Assembly (NCBI GenBank): GCA_002270565.1
Contig: NQMI01000009.1
Location: 788,420 to 852,419, forward strand
Length of the DNA stretch: 64,000 bases
Source of the DNA: Stenocarpella maydis
Lineage: Eukaryota > Ascomycota > Sordariomycetes > Diaporthales > Diaporthaceae
Direction: 5' to 3'
The notes under the pieces are model-generated. The model was not told the DNA's origin and searched no databases. It was given only the letters and a program-made list of their open reading frames with translations. Position 1 is the stretch's first letter. Every line of letters starts with the position of its first letter. Positions 10,287-22,395 of this stretch are shown in pieces. The translations under genes were made by a program, and so were the position numbers.

Positions 10287-13200
10287 ATTTGGCTACCTGC
10301 AGCGGGTGCAGACTTCTTGAAAATTCCTTGGCCTGAGTACCTCGCACAAATGCTGGGGGAGATGATGTGTCCCTGACACCCTGACACGTTGCAGGGTAGT
10401 GAGGCGTGCAACTTTTTTGGGTCTGCTTAAAGCTGCAGAGATGCGTCAATCGTGCCTTGTCCGCGCGTGGCAGGATTACTTTTACTTGTTCCCTTCCCGA
10501 CAGGTGTTGGTAGGGCTAGCGGCGGCAGCCCACTTAACACTAGGTACAGCGGATGGTGGGCTCAGCCTCGGTCAGGATGCTGAGAGTGACAGAGGTTGTT
10601 TGGTTGGAGGTGTTATTGTGCACTTGTCGTCCACCAGGCCGGGTCGAGGATTCAGGCTGTAACAGAGATTCCAAGGCGGGACGCGGAGAGGGGTGGGATG
10701 GGTTAATGCGGGACCCACAGTAGTCGGTCGCTGGTTCCCTTAGTACTGGATAGTACAGTGCTATAGCTCGCTGGCCGTCTGCTGCTGGATCGCGTGGCTG
10801 CAGGAAGTCGTCTCGGCCCTGTCCCTGTACACGAGAAGCCAGACACGGCTAGGACTGGGGCACACCGAAAATAGAGTTTTGGCTTCCTGTGCTGGTCCCC
10901 GATGGCAGTTGCTCAATATCCCGTCCCGACGTGCTGTGTTCAGACAGACAAGGCTTGTTGTCTTGCCTTCTGCGGGTTACACCAACGGGGATTTTGGGCG
11001 ACTCTGGTTGGCTATAAGCCACGGGCTGGGACGCGGATATAATAAATCGACACAGCAAAGTGTGTCGCCTGAGCAGATGGGACGTATGTACTCCGTATGT
11101 GGTGTGTGGAGAGGGTGCGCGACAGGAACCCGGTGACGGTAGGTGGGCGGCGCCGGCGAGGGACACGAATGGAGAGGGATTGGCTGAGGGTGCTGGGAAC
11201 CTGCGTGCGTTGTATATAGGCAAATCTGCAAAATCGCGTCAGAAAGCGGTCCTCTGCCGGGCTTTGGCAGCTGGAGGAGGTTTCAAGTCGCGCTCAACGA
11301 CATGACGGGCGGGCGAGGCATGAAGGGGGGCCCCAGATCTTGAGCACACCAGCCACATTCAAAGGTCCCCATGCCACATCCACAGTCGCGCTCTATCCAC
11401 ATGCGCATCGACATCGACCCACGTCGTCGCCCGCAGGCTGCTCCTGGCCATGCTGTTGCCCATCGACGGACATTGCACACGGGGCCCCAGCGCATGGTAC
11501 ACCAAGTAACATTCCCGCATACGCCAGATACACATACCTGGGGGGGCAACCTAGTAAGTTACGGGTAGGCGCGAGCAGACAGCGACTGGACCTGCTTGCC
11601 TTGCCTCGAATCCAGAGTTGCAGAGCATGCGTATGCCTAGGCTGTCCGTGGCTAAGGGCGGTCGGACCAATCACCTTAACCTTGAGACGGGGCACTTCCA
11701 CGCGAGACAAGCTTCAGATGGGACGCTTTGGTCTTGTGAAGGAAGAAAAAAAAGCTGCGAGGCCGGTGATTCGATAATAGTTGGGCTGCAATGAGAAACG
11801 CGGGGGATCTGGAGCCGGAGGGAAAGATTGGAAAGTTGGAAAAGGCGGAGAGAGGATGCAGAGATCGGTCCCAACCTGGGATGAGCAGGCTTGAGACGCG
11901 TCTGGGGTACCGAGTTTAGAGCTTCGAGGTACCAACCTCACACACGCAGATCGGTTGGGCTCGCAGGTACCTGTCTAGAGGTCGCAAGGTAGTTAGGAAC
12001 AGCCCACCAACAGACAACCATCTCGACCAGCTACCACCACCACCACCACCAACACAGCTGCTCAGCTTTTATCGATAAAGCAGGGATCGCATGGGTCCTC
12101 CCCCCCGCTCGCCGTCAACCTTTTCCCAGGGGCTGATGACACTTCCAGCCACTTCCACTATAGTGCCTACGCTACCTTACGGCATACCACATTTCTGACG
12201 AGCCCCCCCCCGAGGCACACCGAGGATAGGCCTGCGATGTTGGTGTCTGGAATCCATCATCGTGTGAGAACGACCCCGAACTTTTCCGGTGTCCAGGCCC
12301 TGTGCCCTAACGTGTGGAGGTCAGCACGCTACTACTATGCACGAACCGTAGCTGGATGCTCACGAAGGGGGTCTGTTGTGGGTGGAACCCAATCGGGCCC
12401 CAAACCAGACGAGTGCTGACTGCAGGAGCATGTAACCCACGCAGGCGAACCTCACGGACAGCCCAAATGCAACATTGCCGTCTGTGGTGAAGCACCGGAG
12501 ACCCCCAAACTCGTCCCTGGCAACAAGAAAGAACGTCTGTCTGATGGCTTCGATCAGCTCAATCCCTCGATCCCGGCGTTGCCATACCGCTATTTGCGCC
12601 TGAGCTGCCCAACCCTTGAAGCTTGCACCTCCAAGGTTGCTGTCTCCTCGTCTGACAGCCGCACGCAACGGCGTTGCAGGGCATGAAGGAGGGAAGCATC
12701 CGTTCCCGCCGGATCAGGCGTTTTTGCTGTACCTTGCGGCGGTGAAGGCTGCCAAGTATCCTCGCGTCGTCATGCCATCTCGATCAAGGACACGAGGGAC
12801 GGGGGGCATTGCTGCCAACCAGCCTATCGCCCTGCACTGGTTGCTTCCACAATGGAGAAGCGAGGTAGGCCTTTTCTCTTGCGGATGTCATATTGAGGAG
12901 GCGCCTTCCGTTTTGGTTCTGACAGGGAGGGTTCTACCCGATTTCTCGGTTCGAACAACGGGGGCTAGTTATTGATTTTGTGCATCCTGAAGGCGGGACG
13001 ACGAGAAGGCTGAGCCGTGGACGGCACCTCCCTGTCTCTCAGAGCTGGGATAGTTGGCGCAGAGCCATCATCAACGTGGAAATAAGCTCGCCCCGCCAGA
13101 CACTGCAGCAGACAAGGCTGTGACGCACTGCGTTCGTTCCACCGGGCCAGTCGGCCAATAGGATACCCTAGCTGCTCTCAAAGCTCCTGATGGAAGCATG

Positions 13201-14391
13201 CAAGTTGTCGTTCCGCGGCCCGGGATGGGTAGGCCGGACATCTCGGACGCCCAACATAGGTCATGTCATGTACGTGATGCCATCCTGGCTGGCGCTATAA
13301 TGGCTACCCGCCATCAACTTTAGTGCGCATGCGTCAGGCTCACTGTCTTTTTCTGCTTCCTCTGCCAGCTCACACGCAACCACCAGAGGTATCAACTGTA
13401 AGGGCATACTGGTGATGGACATGGTTTGCAGTAGGGGTTACGCCCCATAAACTAGTCGACAAGACCGCCGACTGCGTCGACGTCCACCCTTGTCCCCGCA
13501 ATGTCTGCATTCACACACCAGAAGAGATGGATGCGGTGGCACGCGTTGCATGGATCCTCCGGGGAGGTGCGAACACAGTGCTACGCCCATCAAGCATTCA
13601 ACAACATGGCTTCGATTTCTCCCATCATTGCCTGGCTTCGTGAGCAGAAGCCGGCAGCTGCGTCTCGTTTGTGAATTTGGTGGAGTTAGGGTGGTCATTC
13701 ACACGAAGCGGTCAAGTTGGGGTACAAGCGTTCATGACTGTGGTCCGTCCCATTGCTCGCGACGGGTGATTCCAGGCACGAACTCCAACCGAGCAGTCCA
13801 TTGAAACCCAAACTATGGGCGCGACGTTCGAGGGGGATGCGATCGTGCCTGGGCAAGGAAAAGTGCCTGGCAAGTCGTGGGCACGTGCGATCTAGGCGCC
13901 CTGGAGCAGCTGCCTTATTCTGCGGCCGTATGCGAGGCCATGGGAATACATTGGTAGCCTATCAGCGCCAGACAGCCTCAAAAGCGTATCGGACTGCCGC
14001 TTGGGCAGAAAGGCGCCCTTGCCGCCTGCCCTCTCTGGACATTGAGACATTGTACAACTCAGTACACACCATCATTCCTCGAATTCCCGAGGGATCATGA
14101 CATTGGCCTTCGGCCCTGTGCTCGTCCGGAGGACTCCTGGGCTTCCTATCTGCCGTGCCAGGGGCTCTTGCTAGTAGGGTGGAAGCCTTGCTCTCGATCG
14201 ATAGCAGCTTCGGCCGGAGAGCAATTGTTCGACGAAGATATACGTCACCCGTCATCATGACATCGTCTCTAATAATGAAAAGACAATGGCGCAACGTGCT
14301 GCAAAGAGCCCATACCGACGAAGCCCCAGAAGGTTCGTCACGATGCTCCAGACACGGCCGTACAGCATGCAGTGATTCTTCATCCACGCTT
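10287..14391. other. 4.1-kb gene-free region upstream of hapC
   Basis: Lies between the hapC start and the prefoldin-2 stop. Open frames on both strands are short, rich in Arg/Ser/Pro and resemble no family, so I call none. It contains a (CCA)n run near 12033-12050 and a TACTCCGTA element at 11089-11097. It could hold a long hapC leader or non-coding transcripts, but nothing in the sequence proves that. Confidence 0.5.
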
Positions 14392-15020
14392 CTACTGCAC
14401 CACCTGGACATTGTTCTTCTTCTACCACCGTCGTCAGATATGCGAAGCCCCGTAATGGTGACCAAGTAGACGAATCCAGGACTTACCTTCCATTTCTCCA
14501 TCTCGGTAGTCTTTGTGTTGTATTGCTCAGTGAGCTCGACCAGTACCTTCTCCAACCCCTCAAGATTCGTCTTCAGCGCCGGGACAACATCTTTGACAGT
14601 CCGCTCGGCAAGAACACCGTTGATCATCCGGAAGCACTTGCGGTCCCCCGAGAGCGGCTCCAATGTTTCCAGGACAGCTCTACCCCCCAGATTGTTAGCG
14701 TGTGGGCGGCGAAGAGGAGACGAGGCCATGGAGCGGTATAACAAAATGATAGCATCCAGCTCATATAACCACAACCTTCGAACGTTCGGCCGTGAAGAAT
14801 GGCAGGGAGGGGGGAGGGAGGCGAAGTCACCACGCACTTGTGCTCTTCTTTCTCCTGGTCAACATCGCCAATCTTCTGGGCGAGTTGTTGCAATGTGTTC
14901 TTGTAGGTGCTGTATTGCAGCTGCAGATCTGAGGGTTCCGTTCAGTTTAAAAATTCAACCATGAGTGAAGATGTCCTTACCTTGCTGCTTCTTTGAAGCT
15001 GCCGCCGACTGGGTCGCCAT
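14392..15020 (-). CDS. Prefoldin subunit 2 (Gim4 type)
   Basis: Prefoldin is a hexameric cytosolic co-chaperone that passes actin and tubulin to the CCT chaperonin; subunit 2 is a beta-type subunit. Four exons: 15020..14981, 14928..14838, 14679..14487 and 14421..14392; introns of 52, 158 and 65 nt; 117 residues. The joined protein begins MATQSAAASKKQ and contains NTLQQLAQKIGDVDQEKEEH, then VLETLEPLSGDRKCFRMING and VLAERTVKDVVPALKTN. A second coiled coil follows (EGLEKVLVELTEQYNTKTTE), and it ends MEKWKKKNNVQVVQ. The last exon is only 30 bases and supplies the expected basic C-terminus. Length and the helix-hairpin-helix pattern match the family. It is divergent with the Cmc2-type gene across 519 bases. 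Confidence 0.93.
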
Positions 15021-15539
15021 GATGGCCCGTCTCTATCTGAGGTTCCAGGGGTCTGGATGTATTCCGTGAGGTCCTCTAACTTGAAAGACTGTGCGCCTAT
15101 GCCGGATGTCTTTAAAGAACGGTGGGGGGAATCTAGTCGCTGAGGACTTGTGATCAAAGGTTAGACTGAGGAGAAGTTATCTGAAGCCGGATGCACAGTC
15201 ACTCACAACTGTGAGCAGAGGTAGCCCATCAAGAGCAGGCAGGGTCAGTTCGATCTGCTTGGCTAAAATTGTCAGCGTTACTCCGCTGCCGGGCAGGCCG
15301 GGGTGCCGTGGACAGAGTACCTAAATAAGTGGAGTGGTCATAGCTTCTGCTGAGCCATCGCCCTTCTCCTGCCACAAAGGATCGCAGAAAGCTTGTCGAA
15401 CCACCAAGCACTCGGTCATTGACGAGAACTCAACCATTCTACCCACACTGGAGAGCCCAGTCGTCAACGTTCGAAACACATCGAAGCTCCCTCTTCTGCA
15501 CACTGAAAGCAGCGCGAGACTCGCTGGTTCTTGGGCAAA
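15021..15539. promoter_or_regulatory. Shared divergent promoter region, prefoldin-2 / CMC2-like
   Basis: 519 bases between the two start codons, so both promoters should lie here. I see no clear TATA box or CCAAT pair, and no extra gene. Confidence 0.45.
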
Positions 15540-15834
15540 ATGCATCCTCACTTGCATACCAAAGACAACACTGGTATGCGACGAGACCACTCTGCGTTTG
15601 CGCCCTCTACTGACCACCGATACAGCCTGCGAGGACCTCATGACGGCTCTCGAACAGTGTCATGAGCGTGGCTTTTTATGGAAGTCACTGGGCATGTGCA
15701 ACGGCGCAAAGGATGCCCTCAGCGCCTGTCTCCGAGCCGAGAGGAGAAAGCGCCAGGACACGAACCGCAGCAAGACAAAGGAGAAGAGAGATGTCATTCG
15801 ACAGAAGTGGAAGGATATTGATGAGAACTCCTGA
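15540..15834 (+). CDS. Cmc2-type twin CX9C protein, cytochrome c oxidase assembly
   Basis: Small intermembrane-space protein. Cmc family members are imported through Mia40/Erv1 and act in copper handling and cytochrome oxidase biogenesis. Exon 1 is 15540..15573, the intron is 15574..15625 (GTATGC, TACTGAC, CAG; 52 nt), and exon 2 is 15626..15834, giving 80 residues. The start MHPHLHTKDNT is characteristic of Cmc2. The twin motifs are Cys13-x9-Cys23 and Cys36-x9-Cys46, separated by HERGFLWKSLGM. The C-terminal tail is Lys/Arg-rich (RKRQDTNRSKTKEKRDVIRQ). The chosen ATG is the one that gives the conserved N-terminus after splicing; the longer overlapping open frame upstream reads through the intron in a different frame and is not used. 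Confidence 0.9.
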
Positions 15835-16218
15835 ATGCCTGACTATCAAATACGATATCGACAACTACGAATCTGCAACCGACAACCTGGCTCATATACC
15901 GCGCAAACTGTAATGGTCGAAGCGAACAGGACCCCAGCCAGTGAAGCTGGCGCCCAAAGCACACAGCTCGGACGTGATGCGTCATGATCTAGTCAAGAAC
16001 CGCGCCCGGTACGGTCTTCGTCTTTGTGCGACAAAGCCTCATAATAATCTTTGTGTTGCCGGCTGGGTCGCCGATGGACATCACGTCTCCAACGGAGCAT
16101 GCCACTTCCTTTTGAGGACAAACGGGTTGTTCCACTGCACACTGGTATTCAACAACGAGGGTTGGCGGACATGCTTTGCTGCTCGATGCCTATATTGGCG
16201 GGGCTTGCTTTCAACTAT
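15835..16218. other. Convergent 3' flank, CMC2-like / TMEM14
   Basis: 384 bases between converging stop codons, presumably overlapping or adjacent 3' UTRs. Nothing else seen. Confidence 0.5.
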
Positions 16219-16806
16219 TTAAACCTTGTGCTGGTACAATCCGTTGCCAAATATCAGCGCCCCGATGGTGGCCAGTATGCTGAGAGCCACGGGGACGGGC
16301 TTTCGCAACCGGATGGCCCTTGGAATTGACGAGCCGCCCAGGACGATCGAGGCGAGTAGGCTCAATTCAACACCGTACGGCTCGTGGTTCTGTATACGGT
16401 AGCCACCAAGCCCGTCTATCGTCAATAGTCAATCTTCTCGCTGCTCCTCACGGCAAACGTCTGTTCGACTTACACAGAAAGCCAACGGAGCAACCGGCAA
16501 TTATTGATGGCAGACTCTTCGTCCTTGCATAGCCCATGACACCACCCGACGCCTGGTGCGGCGGACAGAAATTAGCACTCTTATCGACGCGTCTTAAAAT
16601 GATTTGTTTGACATCCAAATGGGAACCGCTTGAAAGCTCCATGTCGCGCCTAATTTCGAGCAGACGTTCCCATAGGCGGCCAAACTACATCGCCAGCTTT
16701 CAGCTCCTACTCACCGTCAGAGCTCCGAGGATGTAGGACGGGACTTCGAGATCCTGACCGATGTTAGTTAGAGAACGAACAATTCCACCACTCCAGTACC
16801 CACCAT
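16219..16806 (-). CDS. TMEM14 family membrane protein
   Basis: TMEM14 proteins are about 100 residues with several short membrane helices; the vertebrate mitochondrial member TMEM14C is involved in porphyrin transport. Model: exon 1 16806..16804 (the ATG alone), intron 16803..16754 (GTGGGT...CAG, 50 nt), exon 2 16753..16715, exon 3 16552..16474, exon 4 16415..16219; 105 residues. The protein starts MDLEVPSYILGALT. ASGGVMGYARTKSLPSIIAG and the glycine-rich YGLGGYRIQNHEPYGVELSL follow, then ASIVLGGSSIPRAIRLRKPV and a last helix ending GNGLYQHKV. Each junction restores the family pattern in phase. Family assignment is confident. The single-codon first exon is the weakest part of the model. Confidence 0.85.
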
Positions 16807-18619
16807 ATTGAATTGGTTGAGAGGTTTTCTGATGAGATCTGACGATTCTACCGGCTCTAGTGTTGCGCAAGTCTGTCCTTGTAACTGGGCCAGCCGTGAT
16901 GGAGCTCACGAGCAACCTGGCCCTAAGCTCGTCAGCCTCGGTAGCCTCGGAATGACATCGACGAGATGATGAGTCAGCCAGCCGGGACGGAGCCTGCACA
17001 TCCACCGGCCGCAATTGCTTCCGCCATCGTTCCGGTGTATCGTGCCAGTTCATACCCATCAGCAAGCTGGGGGCCTGGTACCAGGCTTCGGGATCTCTCC
17101 AATGATCAAGATTGGCAGGCATGTCTTGCATCATCTGGGCGAGCATGAGACCTTCCGCTTCGACTTTGTATACATGCACTTGAACACAGAGGCACTGCAC
17201 CGCCGCGGGGCAGTGTGGAAGGCGGAGCTCCCGCGTCGCCAAGACACTTCATTAGGAGGCTGGCCATGTGCGATCGGATGCAGTGGCTTAAATGATCCTT
17301 GTAGATCATGGATTTCTTCGGTCGATTGGAATGCTGTTTGGTTGCATTGACTCGCGACTCTCGTCGACTTGAACCAAGAGCAGTACTGAATCTTGAAGAG
17401 CCAGCCCCGAGCGCCATTCCATAAGTCCAGGTCGCTTGCCGCGTCCCGGGTCTAACGATCGGGCTGTCAACCAACCCTGTTAGCCTCCTGGAAAAGCTTG
17501 TACAACAAAGCTTGGTTGTGCCATGGAGCGAGCGAGTACAGAATAGAAATGCGCCGCACGACCATCCAGATTCCAGTCTTTGCATCGTCTTGAGGAGCGA
17601 CGGGAAACGTTGAACGTTGAACGGGACTGCGTTAGGCTGTTTCGTGGGGCCGTTATCCCGCCCGTGCGCCCAGCGGAAAGCCTCGTCCCTTCTCGCGGCT
17701 CATTTGGTGATTGAGCCGCAGGTCTCAAATTCTGCCTGTCGGACCTGCGCCATCGCAAGAAACGCAGCGCGTTGCCTTGTCCCCCTGCGCCAATCCCCGC
17801 TGGGGTGTCCTCCTGCTGACACGAACGCTCAAGCTGACCTCGAACGCCAGTACATGCTCTGTGTGGTCGGGATATGTACCATCTGAACGGGTATCCCACG
17901 GAGGGGTACTCGGTGGAGTAGGTAGCTGAGACCTGCATTAGCCCGCCCTTCTCACGAGCGGTTGCCTTTCTTCCATTTCGCTCACTGCACCGCCGCAATG
18001 GAATGACCCCCTTCGTTTTCCAATGTGATCATTGCCACAGATGCGCCCGAAATCGACAGCCACATGCCAGAAGTCGTCGACGTCGGGTACCGAATCCTAC
18101 ACAGTAAAGCTGCTCTGAAAGGCTCACCCATCGTGGGTACTTTGATCTTCACCTCTGTCTCGAACCCTGCCGCTGTTCCCGCACCCGCGCTTTTCTTGAT
18201 TGGCACGTTGTCCACCAACATATGGGAATAAGCGCTGTGCCGGATCTGTCTCGCGGGTACAGGAACAGCGCCTCGCCCCCAAGATCAGACTGCATTCTCC
18301 TCCTCTCGAAACGTTTCCTACTTCGTCTTCATACGAAACAACCCGGTCTTTTGAAAAGTCTGGACGACATTTCGGCGCGACTATCAAAAGACTGTCCGCC
18401 TCCGCACCTGCATAACAACGGCGAGGATCCAAAGTCTCGAGCGTCTTCACACACCGGGTGGTCTTTGCAACGTGTGCAAGGCTCCGGTTGTCGAGCCGAA
18501 AACGACGGATACTCCCACTTGCATGTTTGCCTGGTCGCTTTACATCATCCTTCTGATTCAATACACACGCCCGCGCCCCAACACTTATCCACCTGTCTCT
18601 CCCTTGCACTTAAACACCA
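16807..18619. other. Divergent intergenic region, TMEM14 / C2H2 zinc-finger gene
   Basis: 1.8 kb between divergent starts. Several open frames of 60-216 codons exist, but they are Arg/Ser/Pro/Thr-rich, match nothing and disagree between strands, so I treat them as chance. It probably contains a long leader for the zinc-finger gene. Confidence 0.45.
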
Positions 18620-21600
18620 ATGTCTTCTTCGACCTACAGCATACAACCATATCTGCTTGACAGCAGCAACAGGAGTGACAGTGCATGGGCCGCTGTCAAC
18701 GGTCAAGCAGCTGACAACGCCCACCTGCCTCCTACGGCATCCTTCGGTTCCAACCACCTGTCGCCCTATTCACAGCTTCTCAAGAGCTCTGCCTCGCCAG
18801 TCTTGCAAGACGCAAGCACTCCGGCAGACTCCCTCTCAGCCTTCAGCGAGCACTACCAGTCGAGCGACTTGAGCGAGCTCGACGCCGACCCGTTCTTTGG
18901 CGTCGACTTCAACAACGACGGTGGCACGCCATCATTCTTGGAAGACCCAAATTCCAGTGAACACAGCGACTCGTCCTCCCCTCAGGCACTGCCGTCGAGG
19001 CCCCAGCATGCCGCCAATCTGCACTACCCCTTGAGTCCTGATCCTACAACACCCTCTATCCATACGACGTCCCCCGGCAGTGAGAACAAGAGCCCTGAGA
19101 CCCTCGGGGAACCATTTCTTGAACAGGTCACACTTCAAGAGCTTCCCGGCGCGCCGAGATCAGTCCCCTCTCGCGCAACACTAAGTCGGCTTGCCACGAA
19201 GAGCAGTCCGCAGACTCACTTCACTTCGCGGTCTGCCGAAGACAGCATAGCGATGGCCAGCCCGAGCCCCCGGGTCACTGTCTCTATGTGGAGCAAGGAC
19301 CAGGAGGGCCTTTATCCACAGAATCCAGACAGTCCAACAACCATGAGGGCCGCCGGTCTTAGCACAGACGACAACTTTGTTGAGGCCTCGTACCAGAGCT
19401 CGTCTCTCGCCCGCGACGAGCATGGAGCGTGGATTGCGGACCCGCGGACCGGGTACAGTGGATGGGGTCCCGAGGACCGTTCCACCGGTGAAGGTGTCAG
19501 CGTCAATGAGCAGGATGTGCGCCGCAAAGTTGCAGAGCGCAACAGGGAAGTTGGGGATTGGGTTGTGTCATCTGAGGAGAGCATGCCTCCTGATGAAACA
19601 ACCGCGTTTCCCGACTTCTATGACTTTGGCGACGACGAAATCAGCCCCAGAGAGATAGCCATGGGGAACGAGACAGAGAACAAACCACTCCCCGGTCAGA
19701 CATATTACACGGGAGAGGGTGGAGCCCTGACACGAGAAGATTTGAATCTGATGCGGCAGCATCGCGTGTGGTCAGACGCGCCTGCTGTGTTCCATATAAG
19801 CCAAGACGACTCAGGTCGTCAACAACCGGAGTCTTCAAAGGCCGCGATGGAGAAATTTGAGCAAATGTGCCAGGACAACTCGTCCATTCTTTCACGAGCG
19901 GCAACTTGGGGCACTCGCCGCCGGAGTCTACCGAGCATCGCAGATATAGATGGTGTCACCAGTGGCAGCTTCTTGAAGAAGCTTTCGATCAGCAGGGAGA
20001 GGAAACCCAGTGTGCTTTTCAAAGAGATCCGTGGCTTCGTCCGGAAATCTAGCACCACTCAACTGTTGAAGCGCAATCGCAGTGTCCATGAAGGCCTCGG
20101 GTCAGGCGATGGCGAGGCTTTGGCCCGTGGAGAGAGCCAGAACAGCCTGGCACCCCCTGGCCGCACGGGCAGTTGGGGAAAGAAGCAACAGATGCCTTCG
20201 CTCAACACCGCTCTTGTCTCTATGGCCGCGGGTGCTGCAACAATTGGCACCAGTCATGCTCGAACCAGCTCCGTGAGTAACGTGACTTCGCCCAAGAGTC
20301 CCTTCAACCTCCAGGTTATGAATACTCTCAGGCGACCAAGGAGCAAGTCAGATCTCCCCAAAGGAACCAAGGATGAGTCTCATCCCAACCTTATTGGTAT
20401 GTGGAAGAAGAATGGCGGTCCGCCAGTCGCTCAGCTAGCAAAACCTGCAGCGACAGCGGACCTGGATGATGATGACGACGACGACGACGATACGTACGAG
20501 GAAACTGGGCACAGCACGCAAGCCAGCAATGCCATTGATGATATCACGCCCAACTTTGCCGGATTCAGGCAATATGCGCTGATGATGAACCCACGCCTAG
20601 AGGAGCACAACACCTACCTCGCTGACCGGATCGCACATCAGCAGGTCATCCGATACAAGGCCTTGCTTAACAATAAAGTCAAACACCTTCAGCATGTCTC
20701 ATCTCACAGCTGCCCACGCGGCAGTATGTGTATCGCCCTCGGAGGATCGGCCAACCTACTGGACGTAAAAGGTGAGGGTCGTGGACTGGATCCTCTGTCC
20801 AATGTATACGACGGGGATGAGGGAGATGTGACTCCACTGGAGGGGGTGGTCACAGCCGAAAGCTTCCCGCCAGATATCCCAATGCCACCTGCCAGTACAC
20901 TGCCGGCCGAGTTTGAATGCCAGTTCTGCTACCAGTCCAAGAAGTTTATCAAACCCTCCGACTGGACGAAACATGTCCACGAGGATGTACAGCCGTTCTG
21001 TTGCACGTGGGATAGATGCAGGGAGCCCAAGATCTTCAAGAGAAAAGCAGATTGGGTGCGCCATGAGAATGAGGGCCACCGGTGAGTAAACACTGAATCG
21101 ATCTCCACGGCGTCCCATGTTGTGAATATTTCGCTCGATCAAAGGTGTGGCTAACTGGGGTAATAGTCACTTGGAGTGGTGGACATGTGATGTGGATGAT
21201 TGTCGACATAGATGCTACAGGCGAGACAACTTCCTCCAGCATCTCGTTCGGGAGCATAAGTTCCAGGAACCAAAGATGAAAACCAAGGCCGCCATCAAGC
21301 GAGCTGGAGCTCAGGACCCCACGTGGCAAAAGGTCGAGAGGTGCCATGCAGAGACAACCAGCAGACCACAAGATGAACCTTGCCGATTCTGCGGCAAGGT
21401 TCTTCCTACATGGAAGAAACTCACTGTCCACCTGGCAAAGCACATGGAGAACATGACACTGCCGGTACTCCGACTGGTAGCCCGCAAGGAGCTCGAGCCC
21501 GATTCCATCATCAGCCCAGTCCAGGAGCCTCCCCCCAGGAACTTCCCTCCAGCTCCCGCGGTGAAGAGCGAAGCGCCGCTCTTCAACCCCTCTCCACATG

Positions 21601-22055
21601 CTAGCCACTCACCTATGCAGCACCAACCGGCCGTGCTGACCTACCCGAACACGCAGCACTCGCCCTATGGCTACCAGACGCATGCGGCCTTCCCAAACAA
21701 CTTCTACAACCCCCCGGTGCATAACCTACACCAGCACAATGTCGCCAGCGTTGGACTCCAGCAGAACGCTATGGGTGATAGCTTCCAGGGCCAAGGTGCC
21801 TATCAGAACCTGCCCGCGACGACCGGCCCGTTCATGGCACCTGGCGGGCAATTCATCTCGATCCCTCACCATGTGGAGGCCTTCTCGGCCTACATGAATC
21901 CCCTGGGCTTGCAGGATGCCTCGGGAAATCATGTTTACGACACGACGCTTGACCCTGCCTCGGCCGGAGGAAACCACTATACTCCTCAGGGGTCGGTGTC
22001 GCCATACTCTCGGTCACCACTTCAGGGCCAGGGTGGTTTCTACACCCAGCAATGA
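18620..22055 (+). CDS. Large C2H2 zinc-finger protein, Pezizomycotina type
   Basis: Probable nuclear DNA-binding protein of 1116 residues. Exon 1 is 18620..21081, the intron is 21082..21166 (GTGAGT, GGCTAAC, TAG; 85 nt), and exon 2 is 21167..22055. Residues 1-760 are mostly disordered, rich in Ser/Thr/Pro, with a poly-Asp stretch (DLDDDDDDDDD near 615). A zinc-finger block follows: FECQFCYQSKKFIKPSDWTKH from 765, FCCTWDRCREPKIFKRK then DWVRHENEGHR, WWTCDVDDCRHRCYRRDNF from about 825 followed by LQHLVREH, and a fourth, CRFCGKVLPTWKKLTVHLAKH, from 893. The intron falls between fingers two and three. The last ~170 residues are rich in Asn/Gln/Tyr/Pro (NTQHSPYGYQTH), like an activation domain. 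I recognise the overall type from other filamentous fungi but cannot give a gene name or target. Confidence 0.88.
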
Positions 22056-22353
22056 CGACGTAACGACCGTTCTTCCTTCTTTCAATCTTCATTCTGTGAT
22101 GTTGAATTCCTTAGATACCCTGTATGACCCAAGTATTGTTGGGCCATCACTGTCTTTTACCGCGGCCGAGGAAGGAGCCTTTCAGTGGGCTTCCAGGGCG
22201 ACGAAATGGAGATTGCCTTTTCCTTTTTTTTCTTCTTCGCGGGGTGTAATATCGATATGTCGGTCTTTTGGTGGGAAACATGAGAGCGTTATACACAGCG
22301 GAGATATTTTGGTTATCTTGAAAGCGGGTGTCATGTTATAGACATTCCTTCTT

Positions 22354-22354
<1 letters not shown>

Positions 22355-22395
<41 letters not shown>
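22355..22395. repeat. (TCA)n trinucleotide microsatellite
   Basis: About 13 perfect TCA units, 300 bases downstream of the zinc-finger stop codon, probably in the 3' UTR. It creates artefactual poly-Ser, poly-Asp and poly-Met reading frames. Confidence 0.95.

Noticed and set aside
13962..14837. Minus-strand 291-codon frame
   Set aside because: It reads through prefoldin-2 introns; only the VLETLEPLSGDRKCF part is real and belongs to exon 3.
15334..15834. Plus-strand 166-codon frame upstream of the CX9C motifs
   Set aside because: It reads through the intron; the spliced model with MHPHLHTKDNT fits the Cmc2 family much better.
16700..17242. Minus-strand 180-codon frame overlapping TMEM14 exon 2
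   Set aside because: Only its last residues (LEVPSYILGALT) are coding; the rest runs through intron and leader without resemblance to any family.
22182..22394. Minus-strand frame starting with poly-Met
   Set aside because: Artefact of the (TCA)n microsatellite read in reverse.
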